Positions 1 to 7,475 of a stretch of DNA of 64,000 bases are shown here, piece by piece. Numbering within the stretch: the stretch's first letter is position 1; each line of letters starts with the position of its first letter. The notes below the pieces were generated by a model. The model was given only the letters and a program-made list of their open reading frames with translations, had not been told where the DNA came from and did not search any database. Both the position numbers and the translations under genes were made by a program. The stretch covers positions 2,143,501 to 2,207,500 of the forward strand of contig NZ_CP128540.1 of the NCBI RefSeq assembly GCF_021283545.2, written 5' to 3'. The stretch comes from Pseudomonas alloputida. Its GTDB lineage: Bacteria; Pseudomonadota; Gammaproteobacteria; Pseudomonadales; Pseudomonadaceae.

Positions 1-897
1 CAGCTTCACCTCATCGGCATTGCTGAAGTCATACCACACGTTGGTACGCACATAGGGTTCGATGGGCATGCCGCGCACTTCGTAGCGCCCGGACAACTTG
101 GCACCGACCCGGCCGCTCCAGCTCGGCTGGCTGTCGAAGGCTTGCAAGGTCTCTTCCTGCACCTGGTTGCCAGGGAAGAATTGCTGGTTGATCAACTGTG
201 CCTGGGGCTCGATGACCCAGTTGCCCCCCAGGCGGATCGGGTAACCGCCCTCTACCGAGAAGGTCATTGCGTGGCCACTGTCGTCCAGGCGCTGGCCGTT
301 TTCGCCACGGCCCATCACGTCGATCCGCGAGCCCATGGCTACGGCATCCAGGTGCCAACCCTGTTCATGGGTCATGCTCCAGTACACCCCCAGGCTTTCC
401 CCGCTCAAGTTCACCGCTTTGCGCTGCTTGTCGCCCAGCAGAGGGCGCGCGCCTCTGAAGCTGCTTTGCAGGTTGTTGTGCCCCACGAAAATCCCTGCGC
501 GGTGCACATCGCCCGCTGCAGTTTCACGCACGAACAGGTCCGGGCCGATCATCAGTTGCTGGCTGGGCGCCTCCAGCTGTGCCGGGGGCAGCGCGCGGCC
601 ACGCGCACTGGTGGGGAAGAACTGCGCCCACTGACTGGCAATCAGGTCCGGTGCCGGCTGCTGGTGGCGTTCGCTCATCTGCTGCGAAAACGCATTGAGG
701 GTGCCGAGACTCAACCCACTGGCACTGAGCGGGTCGAGCGACAGTTGCGCCGCCACGGGTTGCTGCAGAAAGCCGGGGGAGGTGGGGTCACCCTGCAGTT
801 CGTACGCGATCGTTTCCACCGGGGTTGCCAGAAGCAGCGACGTGGAAACCGCGTAGAAAATGCTGTCGAAGCGCAAGGGGTTCGAGGTGCTTTTCAT
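1..897 (-). CDS. autotransporter outer-membrane beta-barrel protein (3' end outside window)
   Basis: The reverse strand is open from the ATG at 897 to the window edge, giving 299 residues with no stop, so the gene is cut by the left boundary. The N-terminus (MKSTSNPLRF, then a hydrophobic stretch IFYAVSTSLLLATPVETIA) looks like a signal peptide. From about residue 120 the pattern fits the pertactin-type autotransporter barrel: a GIFVGHNN strand, GVYWSMTHEQGWHLDAV, then alternating aromatic/polar strands such as GGNWVIEPQAQL. Only about 90 residues lie between signal and barrel, so there is no normal secreted passenger domain. The expected role is an outer-membrane barrel; the substrate or function is not evident. 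The forward-strand open frame over the same bases is a shadow. Confidence 0.8.
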   Translation of the reverse strand, partial: MKSTSNPLRFDSIFYAVSTSLLLATPVETIAYELQGDPTSPGFLQQPVAAQLSLDPLSASGLSLGTLNAFSQQMSERHQQPAPDLIASQWAQFFPTSARGRALPPAQLEAPSQQLMIGPDLFVRETAAGDVHRAGIFVGHNNLQSSFRGARPLLGDKQRKAVNLSGESLGVYWSMTHEQGWHLDAVAMGSRIDVMGRGENGQRLDDSGHAMTFSVEGGYPIRLGGNWVIEPQAQLINQQFFPGNQVQEETLQAFDSQPSWSGRVGAKLSGRYEVRGMPIEPYVRTNVWYDFSNADEVKL

Positions 898-1213
898 GGC
901 GGATCTCCTTTGTTTTTGTGGTGCAGCCCGAGAACCTGGCCTGTTGTCACGAGCTGTACGGCAAAAACAGTGGGCGACCCAAACCAGCACGCCAGTTATC
1001 GCAAACGCGCACGAAGGCGCGAGCTAGAGGCCCGGCGCAAGTTTTTTACAGCTTGGTACTGTTCAGCTAAGGAGAGGTCGCGGCTTGCGTCAAGAAAGCG
1101 TGAAGGAAGTGTTGAGGGTGCGTCGTAACGCTCAACCTGTTGTTTTATAGGTAAAAACAGCAGGGTATAGCGGGGATCGCTATTTGCCGTGCCGTGGCTA
1201 TGAAGAATGATTG
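898..1213. other. intergenic, no gene seen
   Basis: These 316 bases separate the autotransporter start from the end of the phosphatase-family gene. They presumably hold the autotransporter promoter. I see no convincing coding frame, hairpin with a T-tract, or operator. An AGGAGAT-like Shine-Dalgarno lies just upstream of the 897 start (reverse strand). Confidence 0.5.
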
Positions 1214-2008
1214 CTAAAGTCGCACTTCAACGGCCAGCGGCAGGTGATCTGACAGGTGCGACCAAGGTTTGTGCCCCAGAATCCGCGGCCCATGGCTTTC
1301 GGCGTTACGCAGGTATATGCGGTCCAGGCGTAGCAGCGGCAGGCGGGCCGGGTAGGTGCGCGCGAGGTGGCCGTGGTGGCGCTCGAAGGCTTCGTGCAAG
1401 TCGCGTTGCAGGCCAAGGGTGCGGTTGCCATGGCTTTTCCAGTCGTTGAAGTCGCCGGCGATGATCACCGGGGCGTTGGCCGGCAGGGCGTCCAGCAGTT
1501 TACGCAGCAACTGCAGCTGCTTTTGCCGGTGGCTTTCCAGCAACGACAGGTGCACGCAGACCGCATGCACCTGGCCTTGCCCCGGCACCTCCAGCACACA
1601 GTGCAACAGGCCGCGGCGTTCGGGGCCGGTGATCGACACGTCCAGGTTGCGGTGCTCGATGATCGGGTATTTGGACAGCAACGCATTGCCGTGGTGGCCG
1701 TCAGGGTAGACCGCGTTGCGGCCATAGGCAAAGTCGCTCCACATGCTGTCGGCGAGGAATTCGTACTGCGAGGTCTGCGGCCAGCCGGGGTAGCGCGCGG
1801 CGTGGCGATCGTGGCTGCCGAGCACTTCCTGAAGGAAGACAATGTCGGCCTGTGTACTGCGCACCGCCTCGCGCAGCTCCGGCAAGATAAAGCGCCGGTT
1901 GAAGGCGGTGAAGCCCTTGTGGGTATTCACCGTCAGTACCCGCAGGCGTTTCACGGCCGGGGCCTGGCTGACGCTGGCGAAACCATTACTGCCGGCTTCG
2001 AGGCTCAC
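1214..2008 (-). CDS. endonuclease/exonuclease/phosphatase family protein
   Basis: A 264-residue member of the Mg-dependent EEP superfamily (DNase I/sphingomyelinase fold). The whole set of family motifs is visible: LTVNTHKGF near the N-terminus (Asn), QADIVFLQE (metal-binding Glu), VHLSLLESH (His), IIAGDFNDW (Asp/Asn), and the C-terminal SDHLPLAVEV (Asp-His). It resembles the YbhP type, which is often found beside cardiolipin synthase genes in other bacteria. The start is a GTG preceded by AGGAGGAATC, a strong ribosome-binding site. It sits 121 bases downstream of glgX on the same strand and may be the last gene of the glycogen transcript. The substrate (nucleic acid, phosphoinositide-like or lipid phosphodiester) cannot be told from sequence. 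Confidence 0.85.
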   Translation of the reverse strand: MSLEAGSNGFASVSQAPAVKRLRVLTVNTHKGFTAFNRRFILPELREAVRSTQADIVFLQEVLGSHDRHAARYPGWPQTSQYEFLADSMWSDFAYGRNAVYPDGHHGNALLSKYPIIEHRNLDVSITGPERRGLLHCVLEVPGQGQVHAVCVHLSLLESHRQKQLQLLRKLLDALPANAPVIIAGDFNDWKSHGNRTLGLQRDLHEAFERHHGHLARTYPARLPLLRLDRIYLRNAESHGPRILGHKPWSHLSDHLPLAVEVRL

Positions 2009-2129
2009 GATTCCTCCTGAAGTTAACCCTGCCTCACTGTCGCCGCCAAACCCTGTGGGGGCCGGTACACCGTTCCCACCGGGTTTGGCGTGGCGATCAC
2101 AACGTAGGACCTGCCTGGGCTATCACCGT

Positions 2130-4283
2130 TCACTCCTCGTCGTACTGCAACACCATCAGCAGCATCGACCGACCCTTCACCTCGAACGTACTATCGAATT
2201 GCAGGTGCTGCCCCTTGCGCAACTCCGGCCGGTCGGTATCGACCAGGCAGCTCCAGTAATCGCCTTCGGGCACGGCCGGTAGCTTGAATGGCACGATGTC
2301 ATGGTGGGCATTGACGATCAGCAACACGGTGGCCTCGGCACCTGGCCGGGCGATACCGCTGACCTGCGCCCGGCCATCTATCAGCATGCCCAGGCAACGC
2401 CCGTGTGGGTCTTCCCATTGCTCAACGCTCATCTCGCTGCCATCGGGTGCCAGCCAGGTCACGTCCTTGACCCCAATTGCCTCATTGTAGTCACCCACCA
2501 GAAAGCGCGAGCGGCGCAGCACCGGGTAGGCCAGGCGCAGGCGCGTCAGGCGCTTGACGAAGGCCAGCAGCTCTTGGCCTTCCTCGTCCAGGTCCCAGTT
2601 CACCCAGCCGATCTCGCTGTCCTGGCAGTAAGCGTTGTTGTTGCCGTGCTGGGTGCGGCTGAACTCGTCGCCGGCAACGATCATTGGCGTGCCCTGGGCC
2701 AGCAGCAAGGTGGCGAAGTAGTTGCGCATCTGGCGCATGCGCAGGGCATTGATCGCCGGGTCGTCGGTCGGCCCTTCGACGCCGCAGTTCCACGACAGGT
2801 TGTTGTCGGTGCCGTCCTGGTTGTTTTCGTCGTTGTCTTCGTTGTGCTTGTGGTTGTAGGACACCAGGTCGCGCAGGGTGAAACCGTCGTGGGCGGTGAT
2901 GAAGTTGACCGAGGAATAGGGCCGGCGCCCGCGGTTGTTGAACATGTCGCCCGAGGCGGTCAAGCGCGCGGCAAAATCGGCCAGCTGGCCTTCGTCGCCT
3001 TTCCAGAAGGCGCGTGCGGTATCGCGGAAGCGGTCGTTCCATTCCGCCCAGCCCGGGGCGAAGTTGCCCACCTGGTAGCCGCCGGGGCCGCAATCCCACG
3101 GTTCGGCAATCAGCTTGACCTGGCTCAGCATCGGGTCCTGGCGGCAGGCGACCAGGAAGCCATGACGCTCGCTGTAGCCATCGTGGTAACGGCCAAGGAT
3201 GGTCGCCAGGTCGAAGCGAAAACCGTCCACGTGCATTTCGCCGGCCCAGTAGCGAAGCGAGTCGGTGACCAACTGCAGCACGCAGGGGTGGCTCAGGTCC
3301 AGGGTGTTGCCGGTGCCGGAGTCGTTGATGTAGTAGCGCTTGTCGTCCGGCATCAGGCGGTAGTACGAGGCGTTGTCGATGCCGCGCATCGACAGGGTCG
3401 GGCCGCGCTCGTTGCCTTCGGCGGTGTGGTTGTAGACCACGTCCAGGATCACCTCAAGCCCCGCGTCGTGCAGGTGCGCGACCATCTCCTTGAACTCGGC
3501 GATCTTGCCGCTGGCCAGGTAGCGCGGGTGCGGGGCGAAAAAGGCGATGCTGTTGTAGCCCCAGTAGTTGTTCAGGCCCTTGTCCAGCAGGTGCTGGTCG
3601 TTGACGAAGGCGTGAATCGGCAACAGCTCGATGCTCGACACACCAAGGTCCTTGATGTGTTTGAGCAACTCGTCGTTGGCCAGGCCGGCGAAGGTGCCGC
3701 GCAGTTCTTCAGGCACAGCCGGGTGGCGCATGCTGATGCCGCGGGCATGCGCTTCATAGATGATCGTGCGCTCCCATGGGATCTGCACGCGCTGGTCGCG
3801 GCCCCAGGTGAACGCCGGGTCGATAACCTTGCATTTGGGCACGAAAGGCGCGCTGTCGCGCTCGTCGAACGACAGGTCACCATCGGGGTGGCCGATGGTG
3901 TAGCCGAACAGTGCCTCGGACCATTTCAGGCTGCCGACCAGTTGCTTGGCATACGGGTCGATCAGCAGTTTGTTGGGGTTGAAGCGGTGGCCGTTTTCCG
4001 GCTCGTAGGGGCCATACACCCGGTAGCCATAGACCAGGCCGGGGTGAGCGTCCGAGAGGTAGCCATGGTAGATCTCATCGGTGTATTCGGGCAGCTCTAT
4101 GCGCTCGAGTTCCTGCTCGCCGGTGGAGTCGAACAGGCACAGCTCGACCTTGGTGGCGTTGGCCGAGAAGAGAGCGAAGTTGACCCCAAGGCCATCCCAG
4201 GTGGCGCCGAGGGGGAAGGGCATGCCTTCGCGAATGCGCGATGGTGCGACCGAGCGGGTTTTCTTTGGGGTGCGGGGGCTCAT
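2130..4283 (-). CDS. glgX: glycogen debranching enzyme GlgX
   Basis: A 717-residue GH13 isoamylase-type debranching enzyme that hydrolyses alpha-1,6 branches of phosphorylase-limited glycogen. An N-terminal CBM48-like segment (FPLGATWDGLGVNFALFSAN) precedes the TIM barrel. All four GH13 regions are visible: DVVYNHTAEGN, GFRFDLATILG (nucleophile Asp), LIAEPWDCG (acid/base Glu) and ITAHDGFTLRD. The start ATG follows GAGGATCGTC. The gene is on the same strand as treY and the DUF2934 gene but separated from them by a REP palindrome, so it may be transcribed or stabilised separately. Length is normal for the family. Confidence 0.96.
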   Translation of the reverse strand: MSPRTPKKTRSVAPSRIREGMPFPLGATWDGLGVNFALFSANATKVELCLFDSTGEQELERIELPEYTDEIYHGYLSDAHPGLVYGYRVYGPYEPENGHRFNPNKLLIDPYAKQLVGSLKWSEALFGYTIGHPDGDLSFDERDSAPFVPKCKVIDPAFTWGRDQRVQIPWERTIIYEAHARGISMRHPAVPEELRGTFAGLANDELLKHIKDLGVSSIELLPIHAFVNDQHLLDKGLNNYWGYNSIAFFAPHPRYLASGKIAEFKEMVAHLHDAGLEVILDVVYNHTAEGNERGPTLSMRGIDNASYYRLMPDDKRYYINDSGTGNTLDLSHPCVLQLVTDSLRYWAGEMHVDGFRFDLATILGRYHDGYSERHGFLVACRQDPMLSQVKLIAEPWDCGPGGYQVGNFAPGWAEWNDRFRDTARAFWKGDEGQLADFAARLTASGDMFNNRGRRPYSSVNFITAHDGFTLRDLVSYNHKHNEDNDENNQDGTDNNLSWNCGVEGPTDDPAINALRMRQMRNYFATLLLAQGTPMIVAGDEFSRTQHGNNNAYCQDSEIGWVNWDLDEEGQELLAFVKRLTRLRLAYPVLRRSRFLVGDYNEAIGVKDVTWLAPDGSEMSVEQWEDPHGRCLGMLIDGRAQVSGIARPGAEATVLLIVNAHHDIVPFKLPAVPEGDYWSCLVDTDRPELRKGQHLQFDSTFEVKGRSMLLMVLQYDEE

Positions 4284-4333
4284 GACGATCCTCGAGTGGC
4301 CGTGATGGAAGGGGAATTGTGCTGTCCTGCATT

Positions 4334-4418
4334 GGCCACTTCGCGGGTAAACCCGCTCCTACATGCGCCTGTGATGAACCTGTAGGAGCGGGTTTACCCG
4401 CGAAGAGGCCCGGACAGG
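4334..4418. repeat. paired REP palindromes (BIME-like)
   Basis: Two head-to-head copies of the P. putida REP. The arms 4334-4363 and 4381-4410 are complementary with a single mismatch, around the core CGCGGGTAAACCCGCTCCTA. The pair lies between the DUF2934 gene stop and glgX. A transcript would fold into a long stem that could attenuate readthrough or protect the upstream mRNA. Confidence 0.9.
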
Positions 4419-4419
4419 C

Positions 4420-4686
4420 TTAACCGGCAGTAGGCTTTTTCACCGCCCGGGGCTTTTTCACCGCAGTGGGTTTAACCCCCGGCAGGGCAGCCGCCTTGGG
4501 TTCGGCAGGCGCCTTCGGCTTGGCCGCTGCCTTCTTGCGCGGGGCTGCCTTGGGCGCCAGCGCTTCGGCCTCGGCCAGCTTGCGGGCCATTTCCCAGTGG
4601 CGTTCTTCTTCCCCTACGGGCTTACCTTCGGATTCCCAGATCTGGTAGGCAAATTCGCGAATACGCTTTTCATCGACACTCATCAT
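4420..4686 (-). CDS. DUF2934 small protein with Lys/Ala/Pro-rich tail
   Basis: An 88-residue protein. The first 40 residues (VDEKRIREFAYQIWESEGKP, then an acidic/aromatic helix ending in RHWEMARKLAEAEAL) match the DUF2934 family, whose function is unknown. The remainder is low-complexity Lys-Ala-Pro (repeated KKP, PKA, VKKP), like a histone H1-type tail, and is likely disordered and basic. The chosen ATG is preceded by AGGAGCGTC; the next codon is also ATG. It starts only 14 bases after the treY stop, so it belongs to the trehalose/glycogen operon. A role in binding nucleic acid or glycogen is only a guess from charge and context. Confidence 0.85.
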   Translation of the reverse strand: MMSVDEKRIREFAYQIWESEGKPVGEEERHWEMARKLAEAEALAPKAAPRKKAAAKPKAPAEPKAAALPGVKPTAVKKPRAVKKPTAG

Positions 4687-4700
4687 GACGCTCCTGATGC

Positions 4701-7475
4701 TCAAGATTGTTGTATCAACACGTTGACCGGAAATTCCGCCAGCACGGCGCTCAACGGCAACTCCTTTGAAGAGCTGACCGCCGCACAGGCGAAAAGTCCC
4801 GTCGAGTTGGCAGGTGACAAGGCAAACGGCAATACCAGCCGGGTGTCGTCCCAGTTCTGCGCCGGGATCAACGGTGTAGCGGCACCTCCGAGCAGGCTGC
4901 TGGCCAGGCGCGGGGCGACGACGATGGCGTGCTCGCCTTCCCCCAGGCGAGCAAAGGCAATGACCTTGTCAGCGTGCCGGCCCTGTACGGTCAGTGGCAG
5001 GTAGGCACCGCGGCGGAACAGCTCGGCATGGGCCTGGCGGCAGTCCAGCACGCGGGCGATCAAGGCCTGTTTGACACGGCCGTCGCGCCAGTGCGCCAGC
5101 AGCTCGGCGGCCGGCGTGGCATCGTCCAGCGTGCGACGCCTCGAAGCGTAGTCCACGGCGCGGCGGTTGTCCGGGTCGACCAGGCTGAAGTCCCAGTATT
5201 CGTTACCCTGGTACAGGTCGGGCACACCGGGTGTGGTCATGCGCAACAGGGCCTGGACCAGGCCATTGAGAGCGCCGGGGCAGGCCAGCAGCTGCGCCGC
5301 GTCGGCCAGCGACTTGCGCAGTTGCTGGTTCTCGCTGTCCAGCAGCAGGCCGTCGAGGTAATGAGCGCAGGCGCCTTCGTAGGCCTCGTTCGGCGCGCTC
5401 CAGCTACTGCGCAGCTTGGCCTCGCGCAGGGCCTTCTGCTGCCACTGGCGAACACGCTCGGCGTATTGACGCAGGGCATTGTCGTCGTTCAGGTCGAGGT
5501 CCAAGGGCCAACTGCCGAGCAGGGTCTGCAGCAGCATCAACTCGTCGCCGGGGCTGGGTGCCAGCCCGTCGTCCAACTGCGCGCGCAGGGGGGCGGCCAG
5601 CTCACGCCAATGCTCTACCCGGCTGGCCAGCCACGTGCCGCGCTCGCTGAGTACGGCCAGGCGTGCACGCGTGTCTTCGCCGCGCTTGTGGTCGTGGGTG
5701 GCGGTGGTCAGCAGGTTGTCGGGGAAATCGCGCAGGCGCCGCTGGGCCTCGTTGTGGAAATGCATGGGGGGGGCGCTGAAGCGCTCGGCCTCGAAACCCA
5801 CGTCGTTACGCGACAGCAGCCGCGCGCTGCGGTAGAAGGCGGTGTCTTCCACGGCTTTGGCGGCGCTGGGCGCAGTCAGTTGCTGGAAGCGCACGCAGGC
5901 GTGGCGCAGTTGCTTGCGGGCGCGCCCCGGTGGCAGATGCCGCCAGGCTTGCCCGCCCAGCCACCGTTCAAGTTGGTCCAGTAGCGGCCAGTCAGCTTCG
6001 GCAAGGTCTTGCCGGGCATTGGTCAGGGCCTGCTGGAAGAACGTTTCGTCCTGCGCCGGGCGCCCGCAGGCATTGAAGTAGGTTCGGTAAACCGGGTAAT
6101 GCGCCACCAACGCCTGCAAGGCCCGGCGAATCGCGCCCAGGGTCAGGTCACGGGTCATCAGGTCGTTGCGCGCCACCTGCAACAGTGCCTGGGCCACCGA
6201 CTCGCAGTCACCGGCCAGGCTGGCGTTGAGCACCAGGTGACGGGCCTGGCGCACTTCTTCAGGGAAGTCCGGGCGCTCGCTGACGTTGCTCCACAGTTCG
6301 CTCAGCGGCGCTTCGCCGGCCGGATCATGCTGCAGCAGCGACACCTGGTTCATGAACTCGTAGCCGGTGGTGCCGTCGGTAAGCCAGTCGCGGTGCAGGT
6401 GCTCGTCGGCACCCAGGATCTTTTCCACGTACAGAGGGAAGTGCTCCAGCCCTGCATTCAGCGGCCGCCGCGCCAGCAGGCTATCAACCCTTCGGCGCAG
6501 TTTGCGGCAGTAGCCACGCGGGTCTGCAAGGCCGTCGATATGGTCGATGCGCAGGCCGTCCACCAGGCCGCGTTCGATCAGTTCGAACAGCTTGGCATGG
6601 GTGGCTTCGAACACCACGGCGCGCTCCACGCGCAGGCCGCCCAGCTCGTTGATGTCGAAGAAGCGCCGCCAGTTGATGTCGTCGGCAGCGGTACGCCAGC
6701 TGGCCAGGCGGTAGGTCTGGCGTTCCAGCAGCAGGTGCAGGCGCTTGAAACCGGCCTCGCTGCGGCTGTCGAAGGCCACCAGGGCCGATTCGAGGTCGGC
6801 ACCTTCTCGCACCAGGCGGGCCAGTTCGGCTTGGAGCGGCAGGCTATCGGCCAGCGGGGTGGCCGAGTCGCCCAATGCCGTGAAGCGCTCGGCCAGCACC
6901 TTGAGTGCAGGTTCCGGGCTGAGCGCGAGAATCCAGCCGTAATCGACCGGGCAGATCGGGAAACGATGCGCGTAATGGGCCACTTGCAGCAGCCCCTGCT
7001 GTTTGTCGAACTGCAGTGGTATCTCGCCATTCCTGAGCGCCACGCCGTAGTCGCTGCCGAGGAACGGCAACAGCAGTTGCCCGGCCAGCAGTGGGTCGCT
7101 GGAGTGCCACTGGATGTCGAAGAACTCTGCATACGGACTGCGCCGTCCCCAGGCCAGCAGGCTTTGCCACCAGGGGTTGTCGGCACCGCCTACGGCCATG
7201 TGGTTGGACACCGTGTCGAGGATCAGCCCCATGCCATGCTGGCGCAGGGCGGCAACCAGGCGCTCCAGCGCGGCCTCGCCGCCCAGCTCCGGGTTGACGC
7301 AGGTAGGATCGACCACGTCGTAGCCATGGCGCGAGCCCGCGCGGGCCTTGAGGATGGGCGAGGCATACAGGTGGCTGATGCCCAGCTGGGCGAAATACGG
7401 CACCAGCGGTACAGCGTGGTCGAGGGTGAAGTCGCTGTGGAATTGCAGGCGCAGGGTCGCGGTCAGTGGCTTCAT
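4701..7475 (-). CDS. treY: malto-oligosyltrehalose synthase TreY
   Basis: A 924-residue GH13 enzyme that isomerises the reducing-end alpha-1,4 bond of maltodextrins to an alpha,alpha-1,1 bond, the first step of the TreY-TreZ trehalose route. Visible motifs are LILDTVSNHM (about residue 84-93), GLRIDHIDGL (307-316, nucleophile Asp311), YVEKIL (Glu351) and TATHDHKRGEDTR (conserved His-Asp). GVPDLYQGNE near the C-terminus is also typical. Its start overlaps the malQ stop by 4 bases (ATGA), implying translational coupling with malQ and treZ. Confidence 0.96.
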   Translation of the reverse strand: MKPLTATLRLQFHSDFTLDHAVPLVPYFAQLGISHLYASPILKARAGSRHGYDVVDPTCVNPELGGEAALERLVAALRQHGMGLILDTVSNHMAVGGADNPWWQSLLAWGRRSPYAEFFDIQWHSSDPLLAGQLLLPFLGSDYGVALRNGEIPLQFDKQQGLLQVAHYAHRFPICPVDYGWILALSPEPALKVLAERFTALGDSATPLADSLPLQAELARLVREGADLESALVAFDSRSEAGFKRLHLLLERQTYRLASWRTAADDINWRRFFDINELGGLRVERAVVFEATHAKLFELIERGLVDGLRIDHIDGLADPRGYCRKLRRRVDSLLARRPLNAGLEHFPLYVEKILGADEHLHRDWLTDGTTGYEFMNQVSLLQHDPAGEAPLSELWSNVSERPDFPEEVRQARHLVLNASLAGDCESVAQALLQVARNDLMTRDLTLGAIRRALQALVAHYPVYRTYFNACGRPAQDETFFQQALTNARQDLAEADWPLLDQLERWLGGQAWRHLPPGRARKQLRHACVRFQQLTAPSAAKAVEDTAFYRSARLLSRNDVGFEAERFSAPPMHFHNEAQRRLRDFPDNLLTTATHDHKRGEDTRARLAVLSERGTWLASRVEHWRELAAPLRAQLDDGLAPSPGDELMLLQTLLGSWPLDLDLNDDNALRQYAERVRQWQQKALREAKLRSSWSAPNEAYEGACAHYLDGLLLDSENQQLRKSLADAAQLLACPGALNGLVQALLRMTTPGVPDLYQGNEYWDFSLVDPDNRRAVDYASRRRTLDDATPAAELLAHWRDGRVKQALIARVLDCRQAHAELFRRGAYLPLTVQGRHADKVIAFARLGEGEHAIVVAPRLASSLLGGAATPLIPAQNWDDTRLVLPFALSPANSTGLFACAAVSSSKELPLSAVLAEFPVNVLIQQS

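Noticed and set aside
142..1128. 328-residue forward open frame at the left edge
   Set aside because: It is antisense to the autotransporter frame (reverse strand 1-897), which has a signal peptide, a Shine-Dalgarno and recognisable barrel strands; the forward translation has no family features.
2301..4385. 694-residue forward frame
   Set aside because: Complementary-strand shadow of glgX, whose four GH13 motifs are intact. Long antisense frames are common in GC-rich Pseudomonas genes.
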